Shown here piece after piece: positions 45,301 to 53,872 of a stretch of 64,000 nucleotides of DNA (its first letter is position 1; each line of letters starts with the position of its first letter). This DNA comes from Gallaecimonas mangrovi (GTDB lineage Bacteria > Pseudomonadota > Gammaproteobacteria > Enterobacterales > Gallaecimonadaceae). The translations under genes were made by a program, and so were the position numbers. The DNA lies in assembly GCF_003367375.1 (NCBI RefSeq), contig NZ_CP031416.1, forward strand, positions 206,001 to 270,000, given 5' to 3'. The notes beneath the pieces were generated by a model that was not told the DNA's origin, did no database searches, and saw nothing but the letters and a program-made list of their open reading frames with translations.

Positions 45301-47271
45301 CTTGATGATGATGTTCTGACCGGCACTGCGCCTGCTGGCTCCGAGGGCGACCATACCGTAACACTGACTGCTTCTGACGGCGCTAAAACGGCAACGCAGA
45401 GCTTTGTACTGGAAGTCAGTGAAGCGACGCAAAGCGTGGTGGCACTGAGTCGCAGTTGGCAAGGTTTACCGGCCAGGGTCGGCAAGGATTTGGCGCTGGT
45501 TATTACCGCACAGCACCAAGCGGGGCCAGCCTTAGATGATGCCACCCTCGAAATACAATGGCAGGGCGGCGACATGACGGCTCTGGCGGGCTGTACGTTA
45601 ACCGGTGACGTGCAAAGTTGCCCGCTGACGTTAGCCATCGATGCCGATGTGCAGTTTACATTGCCAGTCTCTACCGATAGCCAGGGCGACCAAACGGTAA
45701 GCGCTAAGGTTTTAAGCTCGGATGGCTCTGTGTTAGGGGAGCTAACGACAGATGTCACCGTTGCGGCGAATACGGTTAGCCAGGGGGACATATCAACTGT
45801 CATTTCCCAAGCCACTTCATTGGCTTTGCTCACCAGTGACTCAGAGTCGTTGCTGGCGGTAGGCACCAGCAGCGATGACAACATTACCCTGTATCGCTTT
45901 GACGGTGACAGTTTAGTAGCCGAGGCAATCATAGATAATACCGGCAATACCAAAGCGTTGGCCGCTATTGACTGGAACCAAGATGGTCTGGATGACCTGG
46001 TTGTTATAAACAGTAGTGGGCAAGCGTCGGGTATCTATATTAACCAAGGTGATCTGACCTTTAGTCTTTTACAGACATTGCCTTACGGGCGAAAAGTGCA
46101 AGTTGCCGAGCTTAACGATGATGATTACCCCGATCTGCTGATCAATGGCCTGGGTCTTTACCTATTTAGTGGCAATCTTGGTGGCAGCAGTGCTGCGCTG
46201 CAAATTGTCCAAACACCTTTTACTGTTAGCAATTTTGCGGTGTGGCCCGACGGCCGGCTATTAGTGACAAATGGTACTGAACTGAGCTTAATTGATCTGG
46301 ATGTCGTGGCTGACCAATCGGCTGCGGGTAGCGCGTTCTCTGCCCTTGCTGACGATACGGCATCAGGCAGTATAAATTCATTACAAGTATCTGATTTGGT
46401 TGGTGATGGAACAACTAGAGCCATTATTGGCTATAGCTTGGATGCTGATGGTAATGGCGGTGGTATTACTGTCATGAAGGCCGATGGCAGTACCCTAAAC
46501 AGTGTGGTCAGTGTTGGTGATGCGGCAGTTAGCAGTATTTTGACCGGTGACTTTGATGATGATGGTGATATCGACATCCTGGTTCAACATGACAACGGTA
46601 CTTGGCAATTACTCAGTAATGACGGCTCGGCAGACAGTTTCACTGCATCAACCCAAACCTTGTTCCACCCAGATAGTCTTGGTTTAGTGGCTGACCTTGA
46701 TGGTGACGGTTTGCTCGATATTTTGCTCGCCGACACCTTGGATGACGCTGTCGCTATATACAATGGCAACGCCAGTTTCGAGCTTGGACCACAAGCAGAT
46801 TTAGAATTGGCAAGTCATTTAACCGATCCGCAATCTCTGACGAGTTTCCGTCTGCCAGCAACGGCGGAGCAATATCAAACCCGGTATAAGCTTGTGGTTA
46901 CCAATAACGGTTCGGCTGACGACAATGACGTAACTCTGACACTGTCTATCCCGGATGCCATAGGTGTGGACAGTTGGCCCGATGGCTGTGTTGAGTCTGC
47001 CGTTGGCTGGCAGTGTGACTTGGGGGCGCTGGCAAATGGTGCCAGCACAACATTTGAGCTGCTGTTACAAGGCGATGTTTCTTTGGCCGATGCCGTTATC
47101 GATGCCAGAGTTGACGGTTCTGCTGGTGACACCGATCAGAGCAATAACAGTGTGGAAAATAGCCTGGGTGAACCCTGGCCAAGTACCGTACATAAACATG
47201 GCGGCGGTGCTTTAAGCTGGCCCTGGTTGTTGCTACTGGTACTTATCGGTAGGCGAAGACGCCTACACTGA
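42394..47271 (+). CDS. Giant DUF4347 / Ig-like / FG-GAP surface protein with GlyGly-CTERM
   Basis: 1,625 residues. Signal peptide about 1-22 (ends GQVQA). A DUF4347 domain follows (about 24-165: VSLVSHGASGVLEIAG, VELWGCDVASGTGYQLV). Then an unassigned beta domain (about 175-320), two nearly identical 200-residue Ig-like/Big-type repeats (about 335-530, 535-730), a putative-Ig/cadherin stretch (735-1,025) and another beta domain. FG-GAP/VCBS-like blades with calcium-type loops follow (DWNQDGLDDL, DFDDDGDIDI, DLDGDGLLDI; about 1,150-1,455), then a DUF11-like domain. The last 25 residues form a GlyGly-CTERM (GGGALSWPW, helix, GRRRRLH). Predicted type II secretion cargo held on the surface. Function unknown; adhesion is a guess. 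Confidence 0.88.
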   Translation: MWRLLLLLLTLMAVVGQVQAKELVLVDAALAPDVHVEKGQQLRIVQSLDELPSALAGSQWSRVSLVSHGASGVLEIAGQRLDQAYLAAHPEFFARWQQHLTADAQVELWGCDVASGTGYQLVDAISASIARPVLASTDATGPAALGGDLILEYGQGRAANNVLLAQLPILLAVSNEDFESVASSPTYFSNNSNIGNSFVFYSNLSSGHDPFYLNSLTSINGNGPDGSYWLYFYSVNIGDVTEIHISSQDGSEFKLDSFFLDTNAGDSTVTLHGYRDGVEIGSTTASTGTVTLSSNTTFNNIDALYITGSDLDVLVDDITVSAAVSGDTEAPAAPSTPVLDSSSDSGTSGDSITNDTTPTLTGTGEANASLVVRDGSTQVGSTTVDSSGNWSVTTSTLAEGSHSFTAVQTDGAGNESDASAALSLTIDTTAPSGYSLVVDQSEINSSNQSESSVTFSSAEVGASYQFAVSSSGGGTAVSGSGTVASSDQQLTGLDVSGLNDGTLSYSLTLTDVAGNAGSASVASVTKDTQQPAATSSLVLDSSSDSGTSGDDITNDTTPTLSGTGEANASLVVRDGSTQVGSTTVDSSGNWSVTTSTLAEGSHSLTAVQTDGAGNESDASAALSLTIDTTAPSGYSLVVDQSEINSSNQSASSVTFSSAEVGASYQFAVSSSGGGTAVSGSGTVTASNQQLTGIDVSGLNDGTLSYSLTLTDVAGNAGSASVASVTKDTETSTGANSAPTISGSPDSTAAAAATYSFIPSASDADGDSLTFSIVNKPSWASFDTSTGALTGSPTQDDVGTYSNIQISVTDGTETASLTVFSIEVTDGNTAPVANADSYSLAEGGLLTTTAANGVLANDSDTDNDTLTATLLSGPAQASSFSLNSDGSFSYQHDGSESTSDSFMYTVSDGNGGSSSATVTLTISPVNDAPEFTSTAPSSMVVGSTLSYQVEVNDPDSAVTLTLTEAPSWLTLDDDVLTGTAPAGSEGDHTVTLTASDGAKTATQSFVLEVSEATQSVVALSRSWQGLPARVGKDLALVITAQHQAGPALDDATLEIQWQGGDMTALAGCTLTGDVQSCPLTLAIDADVQFTLPVSTDSQGDQTVSAKVLSSDGSVLGELTTDVTVAANTVSQGDISTVISQATSLALLTSDSESLLAVGTSSDDNITLYRFDGDSLVAEAIIDNTGNTKALAAIDWNQDGLDDLVVINSSGQASGIYINQGDLTFSLLQTLPYGRKVQVAELNDDDYPDLLINGLGLYLFSGNLGGSSAALQIVQTPFTVSNFAVWPDGRLLVTNGTELSLIDLDVVADQSAAGSAFSALADDTASGSINSLQVSDLVGDGTTRAIIGYSLDADGNGGGITVMKADGSTLNSVVSVGDAAVSSILTGDFDDDGDIDILVQHDNGTWQLLSNDGSADSFTASTQTLFHPDSLGLVADLDGDGLLDILLADTLDDAVAIYNGNASFELGPQADLELASHLTDPQSLTSFRLPATAEQYQTRYKLVVTNNGSADDNDVTLTLSIPDAIGVDSWPDGCVESAVGWQCDLGALANGASTTFELLLQGDVSLADAVIDARVDGSAGDTDQSNNSVENSLGEPWPSTVHKHGGGALSWPWLLLLVLIGRRRRLH
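43411..44577 (+). repeat. Two tandem near-identical 600-base repeats
   Basis: Bases 43411-43977 recur at 44011-44577 with only scattered changes, offset by exactly 600 bases. They encode two copies of an Ig-like repeat pair in the DUF4347 protein. The stretches around GACGCGTCAGCGGCGCTGAG are identical in both, which shows recent duplication or gene conversion. Confidence 0.9.
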
Positions 47272-47272
47272 C

Positions 47273-47299
47273 AAAAGGCGCCCCTTGGGGCGCCTTTTT
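47273..47299. terminator. Bidirectional terminator between the DUF4347 gene and the antiporter
   Basis: AGGCGCCCC / GGGGCGCCT hairpin with A and T runs, lying between two convergent genes. Confidence 0.85.
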
Positions 47300-49034
47300 A
47301 GTTGGCTATCTCTTGCTCAAGATCACTGCCGAGCTTAATCCCGACTTTGTCGATACCATTTTGGTTAACTGACACCACTGTCCACAACAGGTTATTCCAA
47401 TTGAGCTGGTCGCCTTCAACCACCTTGTCGCCAAGGGCGCCGCCGATAAATTCGCCCAGGGTTTGCTGCTGTTGTTCGGCCTCGAGCACCAGCCCATAGA
47501 TGGGAGCAATATCGGCAAGGGGCGCTTTACCGTCCAAAACAAAGTCGCCAAAGAAGGTATTGTCCAGCCCCCGCTGCGGCGGTTCGCTAAAAAGGGTGCC
47601 TAACTCACTTAAGTGCGCCTCTTTGCCAATAACGCAAAGAATATCCCCGGCTTCGAGCTGGGTGCTCCCGGAGGGATGCAGCAATTGTTTGCGGCGAAAT
47701 AGCGCAGCAATACGGGTGTTCTCGGGCATGTGCAGTTCCCGAAGTGGCTGGCCAATAAACCATTTCTCTGGCCCCAGCCGGTAAACAAACAACTCCCATT
47801 GACTGGTGGGGTAAATTTCCAGGCCCGCGCGAGAAATGGGTGACGGCTTTGCTGGCACTTCCACTTTTGCCAGGCGTGTCGCTAGCGGTAGCGTGCTGCC
47901 TTGCAGCAACAACGACACCAGCACCACGAAAAAGGCGAGGTTAAAAAACACTTGGGCGTGTTCAAGCCCTGCCATCATCGGGAAAACGGCCAAGATAATA
48001 GGCACCGCCCCCCTGAGCCCAACCCAGGAAATAAACCAGCGCTCCCTGGCTTTAAAGTTCTTAAAAAAGCCCAGGCTTGCCCATACCGCTACCGGCCGGG
48101 CGAACAAAATCATCCACAGCGCTAAAGCAAGGCCGGGAAGGGCAATGGGCAGCAGATCGCTTGGGGTGAGCAGTAGCCCCAATACTAAGAACATACCGAT
48201 TTGGCTTAACCAGGCTAAGGCATCCAGCACGCTTAATATGGTGCTGCGGCTACGAAGCGGTTTGTTACCCATAAAGAGCCCAGCCAAATAAATGGCCAGA
48301 ATGCCGCTACCGCCCATGGCGTTAGTGATGGCAAACAGCAGCAGGCCGCCGCTGACCACCAAAATGGGGTAAAGCCCGGCGGCAAGGTTGGCCCTGTTAA
48401 CCAGTTTCCACATCAGCCAGCCGCCGGCCAGTCCCAAGCCTACCCCCAGACCAAATTGTTGCAACAGGCTGACAAGCAGCATGGCGCCGGGTTCGGTGCG
48501 GTGGCTGATAATGGCAATAAGGGTAACGGTGAGGAAAACCGCCATCGGGTCGTTAGAACCAGACTCGATTTCCAAGGTCGCACTGACCCGCTGGTTTAGG
48601 CTACGCCCGCCAAGCAGCGAAAACACCGCGGCAGCATCGGTAGAGCCAACAATGGCGCCCACCAACATGCCTTCGAGCCAGCTAAAGTGGAACAGCCAAG
48701 CCGCAGCCAGGCCAGTGAGGGCCGTGGTAACGGCAACGCCGACGGTAGCAAGTGACAACGCTGGCCACAGCGCGACTCTGAATGTGGCCGCGCGGGTTTG
48801 CAGGCCACCATCAAGCAAAATAACGGCCAGCGCCAGGTTACTGACCAGGTAAGCCACCGGGTAGTTATCAAAATGAATGCCGCCAGGGCCTTCATCGCCC
48901 GCCAGTACACCCACCGCCAGGAAGATAACCAAAATGGGAATGCCGAGCCGGGAGGACAAGGAACTCACCAGCACGCTGGCGCCTACCAACAAGGCACCAA
49001 CGATGTAAAGGCTATTAATGGTGGTGGCGTCCAA
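47298..49034 (-). CDS. nhaP2: Potassium/proton antiporter CvrA (NhaP2)
   Basis: 578 residues from TTG 49034, chosen because the protein then begins [12 protein letters not shown] like E. coli CvrA and the GGAGAG site is well spaced; the TTG at 49043 sits too close to it. About 12 membrane helices of the CPA1 antiporter fold carry the conserved [16 protein letters not shown] and [13 protein letters not shown] motifs. A cytosolic TrkA-C domain (about 405-485) and a CorC/HlyC-type transporter-associated domain (about 495-575) follow. It exchanges K+ for H+ and guards cell volume and potassium at low osmolarity. Confidence 0.93.
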   Translation of the reverse strand: MDATTINSLYIVGALLVGASVLVSSLSSRLGIPILVIFLAVGVLAGDEGPGGIHFDNYPVAYLVSNLALAVILLDGGLQTRAATFRVALWPALSLATVGVAVTTALTGLAAAWLFHFSWLEGMLVGAIVGSTDAAAVFSLLGGRSLNQRVSATLEIESGSNDPMAVFLTVTLIAIISHRTEPGAMLLVSLLQQFGLGVGLGLAGGWLMWKLVNRANLAAGLYPILVVSGGLLLFAITNAMGGSGILAIYLAGLFMGNKPLRSRSTILSVLDALAWLSQIGMFLVLGLLLTPSDLLPIALPGLALALWMILFARPVAVWASLGFFKNFKARERWFISWVGLRGAVPIILAVFPMMAGLEHAQVFFNLAFFVVLVSLLLQGSTLPLATRLAKVEVPAKPSPISRAGLEIYPTSQWELFVYRLGPEKWFIGQPLRELHMPENTRIAALFRRKQLLHPSGSTQLEAGDILCVIGKEAHLSELGTLFSEPPQRGLDNTFFGDFVLDGKAPLADIAPIYGLVLEAEQQQQTLGEFIGGALGDKVVEGDQLNWNNLLWTVVSVNQNGIDKVGIKLGSDLEQEIAN

Positions 49035-49143
49035 TGTCGGCAACTCTCCTGGCGGGTAACAAATTTTACTCTACCCCAGCAACTGCAGTCAGTGCTAGGA
49101 AACAGCGCCTTTTCGTTATGACTTTATTGTGATTAAAGGGCGT

Positions 49144-49854
49144 TTATTGTGGAAATTTCCACTTAATGGCCATTTTTTCATAAATGGCTTTTGGCATTAC
49201 CACCAGTAATGGCTCACTTTCTGGTGTTAGCCAAGCCAACAAGGCATCCATGGCGGGCTTGGGCATGGCACTACAGCCTGCTGTTGTTACCCCTGGTGCT
49301 TTCCAGATGTGCAAAAAGATGCAACTGCCCGCTTTAGCGATATTAGCGGGGTTATGTTTCACCACTATGGCTTCCTGGTAACGCATGTCGCCCGCAGTTT
49401 TGAGGTCTAGCCGTAATGGTTCAGTGGAGCCCTCTACAGCCTTTTCTCCTACTTTGTCACTGTTAATCAACTGGTTGTAATAAGGCGACTGCGGTACGTC
49501 CATACAATAGCTGCTGGCGGTGGTGGCTAAATACGGCAGCGCTGTGTTGAGGGCTTTGGCGTAGCCAAAGCTGGTGCCCAACTGAAAAATTCCCGCTGGG
49601 GTTTTGCCGTCTCCTTCCACTTTTTGCGGTGTTTTGGCTGTTTTAGGGTAAATTCCTAATCCCCAGGCTAAACCACTGCGGCCAAGACTGACCGCTGTTT
49701 GCACTGGGCCGGGTTGCCAGTGATGTTGTTTTTTTTCAAAGGTACGCAGTTGCCCTTGCGTGCTTTGCCAGGCGTCGGTGGTGATCACAATCAGCTGCTG
49801 GGCGGCAAAGGCGTTAAAACTACTGACCAGCAGTAAAACCAGGATTATTTTCAT
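49144..49854 (-). CDS. Secreted L,D-transpeptidase (YkuD-fold) family protein
   Basis: 236 residues from the ATG at 49854 (AAGGAC upstream), which opens a signal peptide (MKIILVLLLVSSFNAFA); a longer reading adds 15 unlikely residues. Catalytic-type region: IFLHIWKAPGVTTAGCSAM, with the His and nucleophile Cys in the expected order but TAGC in place of the classic S/T-H-G-C. Upstream, GDGKTPAGIFQLG is typical of this family. It would act in the periplasm on peptidoglycan stem peptides. The exact reaction (crosslinking, lipoprotein attachment or its reversal) cannot be told. Confidence 0.82.
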   Translation of the reverse strand: MKIILVLLLVSSFNAFAAQQLIVITTDAWQSTQGQLRTFEKKQHHWQPGPVQTAVSLGRSGLAWGLGIYPKTAKTPQKVEGDGKTPAGIFQLGTSFGYAKALNTALPYLATTASSYCMDVPQSPYYNQLINSDKVGEKAVEGSTEPLRLDLKTAGDMRYQEAIVVKHNPANIAKAGSCIFLHIWKAPGVTTAGCSAMPKPAMDALLAWLTPESEPLLVVMPKAIYEKMAIKWKFPQ

Positions 49855-50054
49855 TGGCCCGTCCTTGATACTCGATACTTTCATCAGCGCCTTCTTCACC
49901 CAAGGTAGTGTGAAAAAACAACCATTGCCTGCAGTTTACGGCGATCTGAATGTTATTTTTGCTTTGTGTATCTCATTCGTTGATAAGGCATTTTATGTTA
50001 GCGCCGGTATTTGTTATCAAAGCGTATTCCCCATTTTAAACCTGAGACTTCCCT

Positions 50055-51428
50055 GTGCATTGGTATGCCCTTTTGCCACCGTTGGTGGCCATTGTGTTCG
50101 TGTTTTGGAAAAAAGACGTTATTGGCGCCTTGGTGTTGGCCATTATTGCCTCTGAAGGCTTACAGCTACTGGCGAAAGGCACCCCGGCATTGGGCCAAAC
50201 TGGCATCAACAGTGTTGAGCGGGTGGTGGCAGTATTTTCCTCAACTGGCAATGTGCAGTTGTTGATGTTTAGCGTGTTGATTGGTGCCTTTCTGGCACTT
50301 ATCCGCGAGTCTGGCGGGGTCGCTGCAACGGTGCAGTGGCTGGTGAATATGGGCCTTGCCCGCACCGCGCGCCGGGCGCGGCTTATCACCATGTTTGCGG
50401 GGGTGGCGGTGTTTGTTGAGTCAAACCTCAGCGTGCTGACCGCCGGCATTTTATCGCGCGGCCTGTTCGACAAGTTCAAAATGAGCCGGGCGCAGCTGGC
50501 CTATTTAGTGGATTCCACCTCGGCGCCGGTGTGTATTTTGATTTTACTGAATGGCTGGGGCGCTTACGTGCTGGGCCTATTGGACGGCTATGACTTACCT
50601 GGCGGTAAAGTCAGTGCCCTTTGGCATTCGGTGCCACTGAACTTCTACGCCATTGTCACCCTTGTTATCGCCTTTTACGTGGCCTGGACCGGCAAGGTAT
50701 TTGGGCCAATGAAAGAAAGTGAAAAGCGCTTGGAGCAAGAGCTGGCCGGGCTTAGCACTGTGCCGCCAACCAAGGTGCGTTTTATGGTGTTGCCGCTTAT
50801 CACCCTTATTGGTGGTATGGCGGGCTTTATGCTCTGGAGCGGCCACGGCGACTTAACCCAAGGTAATGGTTCGCAATCGATGCTTTATGCCACCTTGTGC
50901 GGCATTCTGGTGGCTTATCTGTTGATGATTTTCCAGCCGCAGTTTAACCACCAAAGCTTGATGGCACTGTGTTTTACCGGCATGGGAGAGCTACTGCAAC
51001 TGGTTAGCATTGTATTGTTGTCTATCGCTCTTGGCGCCAGCCTGAAGGTGCTTGGCACCGGTGCTTATATTGCCGGTTTGGTTGGGGAGTTTTTGCCGCT
51101 GGTGCTGGTGGCACCGGTGCTGTTTTTGGCGGGCGCCGCCATGTCTTTTACCACTGGCACCAGTTGGGGCACCTTTGCCATTTTGATTCCGTTAGGGATG
51201 CCACTGGTAGAAAGCCTGCATTTGCCGCCCGATTTGGTACTGGCCGCAATTTTAGGGGGCGGTATTTTTGGTGACCACTGCTCGCCGATTTCGGACACCA
51301 CCGCCGTGTCATCCATTGCCTCGGGGTGCGACTTATTGGAACACGTTCGCACCCAAATGCCCTATGCCCTGGTGGCTGGCAGTATCAGCTTGGTGCTGTA
51401 TTTCCTGGCCGGGTTAGTGATGCTCTGA
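50055..51428 (+). CDS. NhaC-family Na+/H+ antiporter-like transporter
   Basis: 457 residues, about 11-12 membrane helices. GTG start at 50055; an in-frame stop lies four codons upstream and the ribosome site is weak. Typical NhaC-type motifs: FVESNLSVLTAG, AYLVDSTSAPVCILILLNGWG, TGTSWGTFAILIPLGMPL and FGDHCSPISDTTAVSSIASGCD. The family exports Na+ (some members amino acids) in exchange for H+. No partner genes; a terminator follows immediately. Confidence 0.88.
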   Translation: MHWYALLPPLVAIVFVFWKKDVIGALVLAIIASEGLQLLAKGTPALGQTGINSVERVVAVFSSTGNVQLLMFSVLIGAFLALIRESGGVAATVQWLVNMGLARTARRARLITMFAGVAVFVESNLSVLTAGILSRGLFDKFKMSRAQLAYLVDSTSAPVCILILLNGWGAYVLGLLDGYDLPGGKVSALWHSVPLNFYAIVTLVIAFYVAWTGKVFGPMKESEKRLEQELAGLSTVPPTKVRFMVLPLITLIGGMAGFMLWSGHGDLTQGNGSQSMLYATLCGILVAYLLMIFQPQFNHQSLMALCFTGMGELLQLVSIVLLSIALGASLKVLGTGAYIAGLVGEFLPLVLVAPVLFLAGAAMSFTTGTSWGTFAILIPLGMPLVESLHLPPDLVLAAILGGGIFGDHCSPISDTTAVSSIASGCDLLEHVRTQMPYALVAGSISLVLYFLAGLVML

Positions 51429-51430
51429 GG

Positions 51431-51455
51431 AAAAGGCGCTTTAGGCGCCTTTTTA
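51431..51455 (+). terminator. Terminator after the NhaC-family gene
   Basis: AAAAGGCGC / GCGCCTTTTT-type hairpin with a short loop, 3 bases past the stop codon. Confidence 0.8.
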
Positions 51456-51541
51456 ATACAACAAAGCAGCAATTTCGTTCGTGTCGATGCTGGCAGATAG
51501 CATCGGTTTAATGAGATATCCTTTTGATATTAAAAGTTATT

Positions 51542-51573
51542 GAAAGGCACGGGTGAGTTCACCGCTGCCTTTT
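51542..51573 (+). terminator. Second, orphan terminator-like hairpin
   Basis: AAAGGCA pairs with TGCCTTT around an inner CGGGTGA/TCACCG stem, followed by T6. No gene ends here, so it either backs up the first terminator or ends an unannotated short RNA starting near 51480-51540. Confidence 0.5.
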
Positions 51574-51730
51574 TTGTCTTTGCATTAGCACGCCCCTTGG
51601 CGAAAAGCGTGGGGCCAAAAATGACTCGCTAAAGTGGTGGTATGGTGGCTAAAAAACGGTCGCCACCGCCAGAGTAAGCCGCTCAGGCTGTGGTAGACTG
51701 CCAAGCAATTTGATGTTGTAAGGAAGCGGT

Positions 51731-52654
51731 ATGACCAAGTACAGGGTGTACGTATTTCTGGTACTCGCCAACCTGTTTTGGGCCGGTAACTACGTGTTTG
51801 GCAAATACGTTGTCGCCGAGATGACACCAGTGCAAATGACTTTTGTGCGTTGGGTGCTCGCCATCATATTGCTTTTTCCCCTGGCACATTTTTTGGAAAA
51901 ACCACGCTGGCGCGAGGTGTGGCGGGCCTGGAAGGTACTGCTGCTGTTAAGCTTTCTGGGTATTCTTGGCTATAACATCTTGCTGTATGAAGCGCTGCGG
52001 TTCACCACCCCGTTAAATGCCTCGTTAGTGAATGCCATTAACCCGGCCTTATTGGCGCTGGCAGCGGCGGCACTGTTGGGTGAAAAGCTAAGCCGCATCA
52101 ATGTGCTGGGCTTATTTATTTCCCTGGCTGGGGTGCTGCTGGTGCTAACCCGTGGCCGCTTGCTGCAGCTATTTTCCATTAGCTATAACGTTGGCGACGT
52201 ACTGATGCTGGCGGCCATTGTGGTGTGGACTTTTTACACCCTGATTGGCCGGCGCCTGCAAGGTATTCCCCCCATTGCTGCTACTGCCGTTTCTGCCAGT
52301 TTAGGGATGGTAGTACTGCTGCCGTTTTTTCTGCACAGCCATTTTGCCTTTCATCTTAGTACCCAGGCCACGGTCGGCATTTTGTACATCGCCTTGTTCC
52401 CGTCAGTGTGTTCCTTTGCCTTGTGGAACAGCGCCATTCGTGATGTCGGGGCGGGTAGGGCAGGCATCTTTTTAAATTTGCTGGCGGTATTTACGGCGCT
52501 ATTGAGCCTGCTGGTTGGCCAGAGTATTAATGGGCCTCAGTTATTGGGCGGGGCTTTGGTTATCGGTGGCGTTTATTTAACGAACCGCAAAGCGGCAATG
52601 GCCAAGGCCAGTGCGCCTGCACCGGTTAAAGAGGAGGCATCAGATGGACTTTAA
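51731..52654 (+). CDS. EamA-family (DMT superfamily) transporter
   Basis: 307 residues with ten membrane helices arranged as two EamA repeats (about 5-140 and 150-290). Recognisable segments: LFWAGNYVFGKYV, NAINPALLALAAAALLGE, LNLLAVFTALLSLLVGQ, GGALVIGGVYLTNRK. AAGGAAG precedes the ATG. Such proteins usually export amino acids or metabolites; the substrate is unknown. It overlaps the next dehydrogenase gene by 11 bases, so they are one operon. Confidence 0.9.
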   Translation: MTKYRVYVFLVLANLFWAGNYVFGKYVVAEMTPVQMTFVRWVLAIILLFPLAHFLEKPRWREVWRAWKVLLLLSFLGILGYNILLYEALRFTTPLNASLVNAINPALLALAAAALLGEKLSRINVLGLFISLAGVLLVLTRGRLLQLFSISYNVGDVLMLAAIVVWTFYTLIGRRLQGIPPIAATAVSASLGMVVLLPFFLHSHFAFHLSTQATVGILYIALFPSVCSFALWNSAIRDVGAGRAGIFLNLLAVFTALLSLLVGQSINGPQLLGGALVIGGVYLTNRKAAMAKASAPAPVKEEASDGL

Positions 52655-53579
52655 GGAAAACGGCCTGGTGGCGGTGATTGGCGCCGGTGTTATCGGCCTT
52701 TCTTGGGCCGCGCTTTTTGCTGCCCGTGGCCACAGAGTTAAAATTTTTGACCCAAGGGACGACCTGGATTTGCACATCAGCCGCACCTTGCCGGTGTATG
52801 TAAGCCAGGTGCCCAGTCTGCATGATGACCCCAAAATCGTGCTTAGTCGCATAGGGTTGGTCAACGAACTGCATGAAGCGGTAGAGTTTGCCGACTACGT
52901 GCAAGAGTCCGGCCCTGAGCAAGCGGCTTTTAAACAGCTTTTGTGGCAACAGGTTGAAGAGCTGGCGCCTATTGATGCGCTGTTGATGTCTTCTTCTTCT
53001 GGCATTGTTGCCAGTGAGCAGGCGGCCAAGATGAAGGCGCCAGAACGGTTAATTATCGGCCACCCCTTTAATCCCCCTCATATTTTGCCGCTAGTAGAAG
53101 TGAGCGCCGATGAAAAAACGCCCAAGTTGTATCTTGAGCGGGTAATGACCTTTTATAAGAAGCTTGGCAAGGTGCCGGTGCGGCTAAATAAGGAAGTGCC
53201 GGGCTTTGTGGCTAACCGCTTGCAAATGGCGCTGGCGGTGGAGGCTATAAAGCTGGTGGACCAAGGGGTGGTGAGCTTAAAAGACTTAGACACCATCGTT
53301 ACCCACTCACTCGGTATTCGCTGGGCCTCTATCGGCCCGTTAAAGGCGCTGCATTTGGGGGGCGGCCAAGGCGGCCTAGGTGCCTTTTTGCAGCACATTG
53401 GTATTGGGCTTGCTGATAACATCGGCCAAAAAGACATGTTTACCAAGGAGCTGGTGCACCGCCTGGGCGATATGGCAAGAGCCGCTTACCCCGTTGAAGA
53501 GTTCACCCTGTTCCAGCATCAACGGGACCGCCGCCAAGCGGTGATCATTGACGACCAAAAGCGCTTTCCTGACAGTTAG
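52644..53579 (+). CDS. 3-hydroxyacyl-CoA dehydrogenase-like enzyme, copy 1
   Basis: 311 residues from ATG 52644, preceded by GAGGAGG. N-terminal Rossmann domain (VIGAGVIGLSWAALFAARGH, then FDPRDD) for NAD. The catalytic set is Ser in MSSSSG, His and Glu in GHPFNPPHILPLVE, and Asn in FVANRLQ. The helical C-terminal domain follows. Length and the GHPFNPPHILPLVEV wording match the single-subunit group that includes carnitine dehydrogenase and L-gulonate 3-dehydrogenase rather than fatty-acid enzymes. Substrate undetermined. Operon with the EamA transporter; a close paralogue lies downstream. Confidence 0.88.
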   Translation: MDFKENGLVAVIGAGVIGLSWAALFAARGHRVKIFDPRDDLDLHISRTLPVYVSQVPSLHDDPKIVLSRIGLVNELHEAVEFADYVQESGPEQAAFKQLLWQQVEELAPIDALLMSSSSGIVASEQAAKMKAPERLIIGHPFNPPHILPLVEVSADEKTPKLYLERVMTFYKKLGKVPVRLNKEVPGFVANRLQMALAVEAIKLVDQGVVSLKDLDTIVTHSLGIRWASIGPLKALHLGGGQGGLGAFLQHIGIGLADNIGQKDMFTKELVHRLGDMARAAYPVEEFTLFQHQRDRRQAVIIDDQKRFPDS

Positions 53580-53617
53580 CGATGTATCGCCTCGGTTATG
53601 GCAAAAAGCACTAACAC

Positions 53618-53677
53618 GCCGCGACCTTATAAAACCCGGCGTCATGCAGCACTGGCCGGGCGTTATAAGGTCGCGGC
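53618..53677. repeat. Long inverted repeat between the paralogous dehydrogenases
   Basis: GCCGCGACCTTATAA (53618-53632) and its exact reverse complement (53663-53677) enclose an inner CCCGGC/GCCGGG pair (53635-53640, 53655-53660) and a 14-base loop. No T-run follows, so it is not a classic terminator. It could be an RNA structure, a protein site or a small repeat element. Confidence 0.85.
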
Positions 53678-53872
53678 AGTTATTGCCGAGAAGTGGGTGC
53701 AGGTAAATCGCTTGTAACGAGACTGACCGGCGTCTCGAAAAAATGGCAGCTAGTCGGATGCGCTCTTGCCTACCCCTGTCGCCGGTGGAAATATCAGTGG
53801 TTTAACCAGTTGTGGCTGGGTCGCTGCTCGAGGTGCGGGCTCCTGACCCTATTTACCTTGCAAAGGCAGGTC

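Noticed and set aside
53681..53872. Known metabolite riboswitch in the leader of dehydrogenase copy 2
   Set aside because: No recognisable conserved core such as those of the glycine, SAM or TPP classes.
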